DNA of 38,514 nucleotides, from the NCBI GenBank assembly GCA_026391195.1, contig JAPLEI010000076.1:1-38514 (forward strand), given 5' to 3'. Shown piece by piece: positions 35,318 through 38,514 of the stretch. Source of the DNA: Bacteroidota bacterium (GTDB lineage: Bacteria; Bacteroidota; Bacteroidia; Chitinophagales; Chitinophagaceae). The notes below the pieces were generated by a model. It was not told where the DNA came from. It saw only the letters and a list, made by a program, of their open reading frames with translations, and ran no database searches. The translations under genes were made by a program, and so were the position numbers. Within the stretch, counting starts at the first letter, position 1. Every line of letters begins with the position of its first letter.

Positions 35318-36214
35318 TCAGGCCTTGGGATGGGCTTTCTGAAAGATAGATTTCAGCTTTTCGATGCTGTTGTGGGTATATACCTGGGTAGCTGCTAAAC
35401 TGCTGTGCCCTAGTAAATCTTTTACGGCGGTTAGCTCTGCCCCGTGGTTCATCAGGTGGGTGGCAAAACTGTGCCGGAGTATATGCGGACCCTTTCGTTG
35501 CTGAGTGGTTACTCGGGATAAATGCTTCTTAACCAAATCGTACACCTGCCGGGCTGTAAACTTTTTTCCCCGATGCGTTACCATCACTTCCGGCACCTGC
35601 CGAAATGCCTCCGAACGGGCATCTATATATGCCCGGATAGCCTGTTGCAATTCGGGGGATAAGGGTATAATCCGCTCCTTATTTCCCTTACCAATTACCC
35701 GCATCTGGCCATTGGAGGGGTCGAATTGCTGTTGGCGCCAGTTTACCAGCTCACTTACCCGAATGCCGGTAGCATATAAAAGGTTGATGATTAACTGCTC
35801 GCTTATCCCCTGCCAATCGCCGGGAAAAGGCAGATCTTCTAATAAGCGATGCATGTCTTGCTCTGCCACAAAAGCCGGCAAACGCTTCTGAACCTTGGGA
35901 GAAACCACCGTAGTTAAAGGCGATTGTTGTACCACCCCCGTTTTTATCAAATGCCGGTAATACGATTTGAGGGTGGATATTTTTCGATTGATGGTTCGGG
36001 AACTGATGCCCTCCTCCTTCATCTCCGCCAGCCAACTCCGCACCATAGAGGCGGTAACAGCACCCACTGCCGGAGATTCATAAGCAGAAGCCAGATAGGC
36101 AGTCCACTGGGTTAAATCCAGCTCATAAGAAGTTACCGTATGCGGCGAATACCTGCGCTCGTAGCGCAAATAATCTAAAAAGGTTTGAACGGATTTGGGT
36201 TGAGTTTCAGGCAT
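35318..36214 (-). CDS. xerC: Tyrosine recombinase, XerC/XerD type
   Basis: The 298-residue length is normal for Xer proteins. The N-terminal SAM-like domain (1-105) is followed by the catalytic domain with R152 (ATGIRVSEL), K176 (GKGNKER), H244 and R247 (HILRHSFATHL), H270 (LLGHSS) and nucleophile Y279 (TQVYTHNS). It would resolve chromosome dimers at dif with a partner recombinase. Its place between rpsU and hpf is a housekeeping context and there are no phage genes nearby, so an integrase of a mobile element is unlikely. XerC versus XerD cannot be decided from this sequence alone. Confidence 0.9.
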   Translation of the reverse strand: MPETQPKSVQTFLDYLRYERRYSPHTVTSYELDLTQWTAYLASAYESPAVGAVTASMVRSWLAEMKEEGISSRTINRKISTLKSYYRHLIKTGVVQQSPLTTVVSPKVQKRLPAFVAEQDMHRLLEDLPFPGDWQGISEQLIINLLYATGIRVSELVNWRQQQFDPSNGQMRVIGKGNKERIIPLSPELQQAIRAYIDARSEAFRQVPEVMVTHRGKKFTARQVYDLVKKHLSRVTTQQRKGPHILRHSFATHLMNHGAELTAVKDLLGHSSLAATQVYTHNSIEKLKSIFQKAHPKA

Positions 36215-36255
36215 AAAAAAAGCAGCCTAAAGTTACTAAACTCCGGCTACTTTAA
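36215..36255 (-). terminator. Possible terminator between rpsU and xerC
   Basis: AAGCAGCC and GGCTACTT pair with one mismatch around a 17-nt loop. The A-run at 36215-36221 becomes a U-run on the minus strand. It overlaps a TAACTTTA site (36228-36235) that could be a promoter for xerC. Confidence 0.5.
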
Positions 36256-36276
36256 CGAGATTCAATTCAACAGCAA

Positions 36277-36474
36277 TTATCCTTCGATCTTGCCGCTGGC
36301 TATATTTTGCTTGTAAATGGCTTTCAAAACTTCTCCGCGACGAACAACGGATGGCTTTACAAAAGCTTGACGGCCTCTGAGTTGCAGCAAAGTTTTGCTT
36401 TTCTCAAATTTCTTCTTGTACTTCTTAAGCGCCTTGTCAATGTTTTCGCAGTCTTTAGAATCGATGATTAACAT
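36277..36474 (-). CDS. rpsU: 30S ribosomal protein S21
   Basis: The 65-residue basic protein starts at 36474 (MLIIDSKDCENIDKALKKYKK), with the conserved LLQLRGRQAFVKPSVVRR. The open frame runs on to 36660 but that part overlaps ribE and is not coding. Eight nt before the ATG is a full AGGAGG (36483-36488). In Bacteroidota, bS21 helps hide the anti-Shine-Dalgarno of 16S rRNA. A strong SD on its own mRNA is known to allow autogenous control. Here it has its own promoter and diverges from ribE. Confidence 0.97.
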   Translation of the reverse strand: MLIIDSKDCENIDKALKKYKKKFEKSKTLLQLRGRQAFVKPSVVRRGEVLKAIYKQNIASGKIEG

Positions 36475-36481
36475 ATGATAT

Positions 36482-36488
36482 ACCTCCT
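36482..36488 (-). promoter_or_regulatory. Strong Shine-Dalgarno of rpsU
   Basis: AGGAGGT on the coding strand, with 8 nt between AGGAGG and the ATG. The other starts I examined, such as those of tuf and rplL, have no such site, so this one stands out. Confidence 0.9.
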
Positions 36489-36506
36489 CAGGTGTTTTTA
36501 GGGAGG

Positions 36507-36535
36507 CAAATATACGATTTCCGTTGATTTTCCAA
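36507..36535 (-). promoter_or_regulatory. Promoter of rpsU (TTG-N18-TATATTTG)
   Basis: TATATTTG is the complement of 36507-36514 and TTG that of 36533-36535. Both match the Bacteroidota consensus. The leader would be about 25-30 nt and would contain the Shine-Dalgarno. Confidence 0.78.
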
Positions 36536-36598
36536 TAAAAAATCCGTTTTTCCGCTGGAAGGCTTGATTTTACCCCCGGCTGGCAGTAACTTGCCGAC

Positions 36599-37204
36599 AT
36601 GTTTACCGGAATAATCGAATCTTTAGGTCGGGTTTTATCTGCTACCCCATCCGGCAACAATACCGTTTTTTGGGTAGAAAGCCCCCTCAGTAATGAACTT
36701 TCGATCGACCAAAGTATCAGTCATAACGGCGTTTGCCTCACTATTGAAGAAATTAAAGGTACAGCCCACCGCGTTACCGCCATTCAGGAAACGCTTGAAA
36801 AAACCACCTGCGGGGGATGGACTACCGGCACCCCCATCAACCTAGAACGCTGCCTGGCAGCCAATGGGAGACTAGATGGCCATATGGTACAAGGGCATGT
36901 AGACAGTACCGCTGTTTGCCTCAGCCGAGAAGATGCCAATGGCAGTTGGAAATATCGCTTTCAATTTCCTGAAAAATTTGCTGCGCTGGTAATTGAAAAG
37001 GGTTCAATTGCCGTAAACGGTATCAGTTTAACCTGTTTTGAAGTGGGAACAGATGCTTTTTCCGTTGCGATTATCCCCTACACTTTCCACCATACCAATC
37101 TGGAATCCGTATTTCCCGGCTCAACCGTAAATATCGAGTTCGATATATTGGGTAAGTATATCCTGCGTGCCCGGGAACTTTCCGAAAAGAGTCAGGCTAA
37201 ATAG
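36599..37204 (+). CDS. ribE: Riboflavin synthase, alpha subunit
   Basis: The 201-residue enzyme joins two molecules of 6,7-dimethyl-8-ribityllumazine to make riboflavin. It has two tandem lumazine-binding barrels. The first starts MFTGIIESLGRV and contains SHNGVCLTIEE. The second starts near LDGHMVQGHVDSTA and contains VNGISLTCFEV. A TTG and a TAACTTGC site 20 nt apart lie just before the start, so the transcript may have almost no leader. The 3' end overlaps the convergent hscA by 8 bp. Confidence 0.96.
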   Translation: MFTGIIESLGRVLSATPSGNNTVFWVESPLSNELSIDQSISHNGVCLTIEEIKGTAHRVTAIQETLEKTTCGGWTTGTPINLERCLAANGRLDGHMVQGHVDSTAVCLSREDANGSWKYRFQFPEKFAALVIEKGSIAVNGISLTCFEVGTDAFSVAIIPYTFHHTNLESVFPGSTVNIEFDILGKYILRARELSEKSQAK

Positions 37205-38514
37205 ATTTCCCTTGTAAGGCGCCTTTTACAGCCACATCCATGACTCTTTCAGCGAAGGGGCGGGTAACCTCATTCAACTCCTCTGTTTTACGCTGTATTA
37301 AATCTTTATCTGCCATGGTAAGGGATAACTGCAGGGCTTGCATGGCGGCTGCGGTGGCGGTTAATTCCTCTGCAGATAACAGGGTGGTATTCTTTTGTAT
37401 AAATTTTTCGGTAACGCTTAATATTTGCTCTCCTTCTGTGCGGGCTTCCACCAGTGCACGTTCTACCATATCCGATTTTGCATGGGTGATACTTTCTAGC
37501 AGCATCTTTTCAATTTCTTCGGAACTAATGCCATACTGAGGTTTCACTTCAATTTCCTGCGCTACCCCGCTGCGCAATTCTTTAGCCTTAACTGATAAGA
37601 TACCATCGGCATTAATGGTAAAGCTCACTTCTACTTTTGCAAATCCCGCGGGCATGCCGGGAATGCCGCGTAAACTAAAGGAAGCCAGTTTGCGGTTATC
37701 TTTTACCAGGTCTCGCTCTCCCTGAAAAACAGTAATACGCATATCACTTTGCCCATCTTGATGGGTTGTATATTGACGAGCAGCTCCGCAAGGTATTTTC
37801 GAGTTGCGGGGAATCAACACATCCATCAATCAGCCCATCGTTTCAATACCTAAACTCAGCGGCGTTACATCTAACAACAACAAACGTTGCGAATTGCCAG
37901 CCAAAATATCTGCCTGAATGGCTGCACCCAGTGCCACCACTTCATCCGGGTTTACCGAATCATTTACTGGTTTACCAAAGAAATTACTCACCGCTTGTTT
38001 GATGGCCGGAATACGGGTAGACCCACCCACCATCACTACCGTATCAATTTGATCAGCAGTTAATCCTGCATCTTGCAACGCCTGTTTACAAGATTTCAGG
38101 GTTTCTTGAATTAGTGGCGTAATCAGTTGCTGTAACTCAGCAGCCGTTAATAGAACCCTACTTCCCTCCCAGGTTGCTGAAAATTGTTCCTGCGAACTCA
38201 ATTGTTTTTTAGCGCGCTCTGCCAGCAATCGAAGAGATTGGCTTTTTTGATGATTGTCGGAAAGGGAAGCTGCCGAAACATTCAGCTGTTGCATCCAATA
38301 CTGAACAATGGTTCTGTCAATATCATCGCCCCCCAAATACGTATTGCCATGGGTGCTGAGCACTTCAAAAATTCCATTCGAAATATGGAGTAGAGAGATA
38401 TCAAAAGTGCCGCCTCCCAAATCATACACGGCAATGGTTTTTTCTTCGGAAGAATCTAGCCCCATGCCATAGGCCAAACTAGCCGCGGTAGGTTCATTCA
38501 CAATGCGCAACACA
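37197..38514 (-). pseudogene. hscA: HscA-type Hsp70 chaperone with in-frame TGA (cut by window edge)
   Basis: Both open frames (37197-37829 and 37830-38513) are in the same phase and together read as one Hsp70. The first part is the ATPase domain with [32 protein letters not shown] and [10 protein letters not shown]. After LSLGIETMG a TGA (37830-37832) occupies the place of the usual second Gly, then LMDVLIPRNSKIP and the substrate-binding domain continue intact. GGA to TGA would be a single change. The subdomain order, FSLRGIPGMPAG and the ending AERVMDVAVKGALQGKS resemble HscA, the chaperone for iron-sulfur cluster assembly, more than DnaK. The N-terminus lies beyond the window. Either a real nonsense mutation or a sequencing error fits. 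Confidence 0.85.

Noticed and set aside
35318..36214. Integrase of a mobile element
   Set aside because: The recombinase is of the Xer length and type, and its neighbours are rpsU and hpf; no attachment sites, cargo or phage genes are visible.
36475..36660. N-terminal extension of S21 to 127 residues
   Set aside because: It overlaps ribE on the other strand, and the ATG at 36474 has a perfect Shine-Dalgarno and matches the family start.
37830..37832. TGA recoded as glycine or selenocysteine in hscA
   Set aside because: TGA ends other genes in this window (for example the permease and the FemAB-like gene), and the residue is a structural glycine with no recoding hairpin seen; mutation or error is simpler.

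Overview
The window looks like a chromosomal segment of a Bacteroidota bacterium, most likely of the Chitinophagaceae/Chitinophagales type. The evidence is a PKD-like repeat surface protein with a signal peptide, promoters of the Bacteroidota form (TTG, 18-20 nt, TAnnTTTG) before the ribosomal and tRNA operons, almost no Shine-Dalgarno sequences except a strong one before rpsU, and the protein family variants present. The lineage is inferred from these traits, not from a database search.

Layout. Positions 1-1169 (minus) hold the N-terminal part of a repeat-rich surface protein that runs off the left edge. It is preceded by a 153-codon gene of unknown function whose stop overlaps the TTG start of the surface protein. 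A 615-base AT-rich gap with two strong inverted repeats follows. Positions 2243-6515 carry signalling genes: a broken histidine kinase, a 133/134-bp tandem array of short hairpins, a NarL/LuxR-type response regulator, a small unknown gene, a CheY-like receiver and a membrane glycosyltransferase 2. Positions 6582-9929 (plus) encode a fused quinone-reductase-like/MaoC-like enzyme and an acyl-CoA dehydrogenase. Positions 10020-13281 (plus) form a tight three-gene glycan cluster: a Gfo/Idh/MocA oxidoreductase, a polyprenyl-phosphate sugar transferase and a GNAT/FemAB-like protein. Positions 13261-18238 (minus) carry ispD, an isoaspartyl peptidase/asparaginase, a heptose-7-phosphate kinase, an APC permease and an OmpH/Skp-like protein.

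The right half is the core information-processing block, read on the minus strand. In transcription order it is rpsU, xerC-like recombinase, hpf, tRNA-Thr(TGT)-Tyr(GTA)-Gly(TCC)-Thr(GGT), tuf, tRNA-Trp, secE, nusG, rplK, rplA, rplJ, rplL, an M13 metallopeptidase lipoprotein, rpoB, rpoC. The tRNA-tuf order matches the thrU-tyrU-glyT-thrT-tufB cluster of E. coli. The usual rplL-rpoB junction is interrupted by the M13 peptidase gene, a terminator lies after rplL, and rpoB has its own promoter-like site. Riboflavin synthase (ribE) diverges from rpsU. The right edge holds an hscA-type Hsp70 gene with an in-frame TGA at a conserved glycine.

I found no phage, insertion sequence, CRISPR array or defence system. 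The most unusual items are the hairpin cassette array (3164-3630), the coupled unknown gene/adhesin pair at the left edge, the MDR-MaoC fusion, the two gene lesions (histidine kinase and hscA), and the strong Shine-Dalgarno of rpsU in a context that otherwise lacks them.
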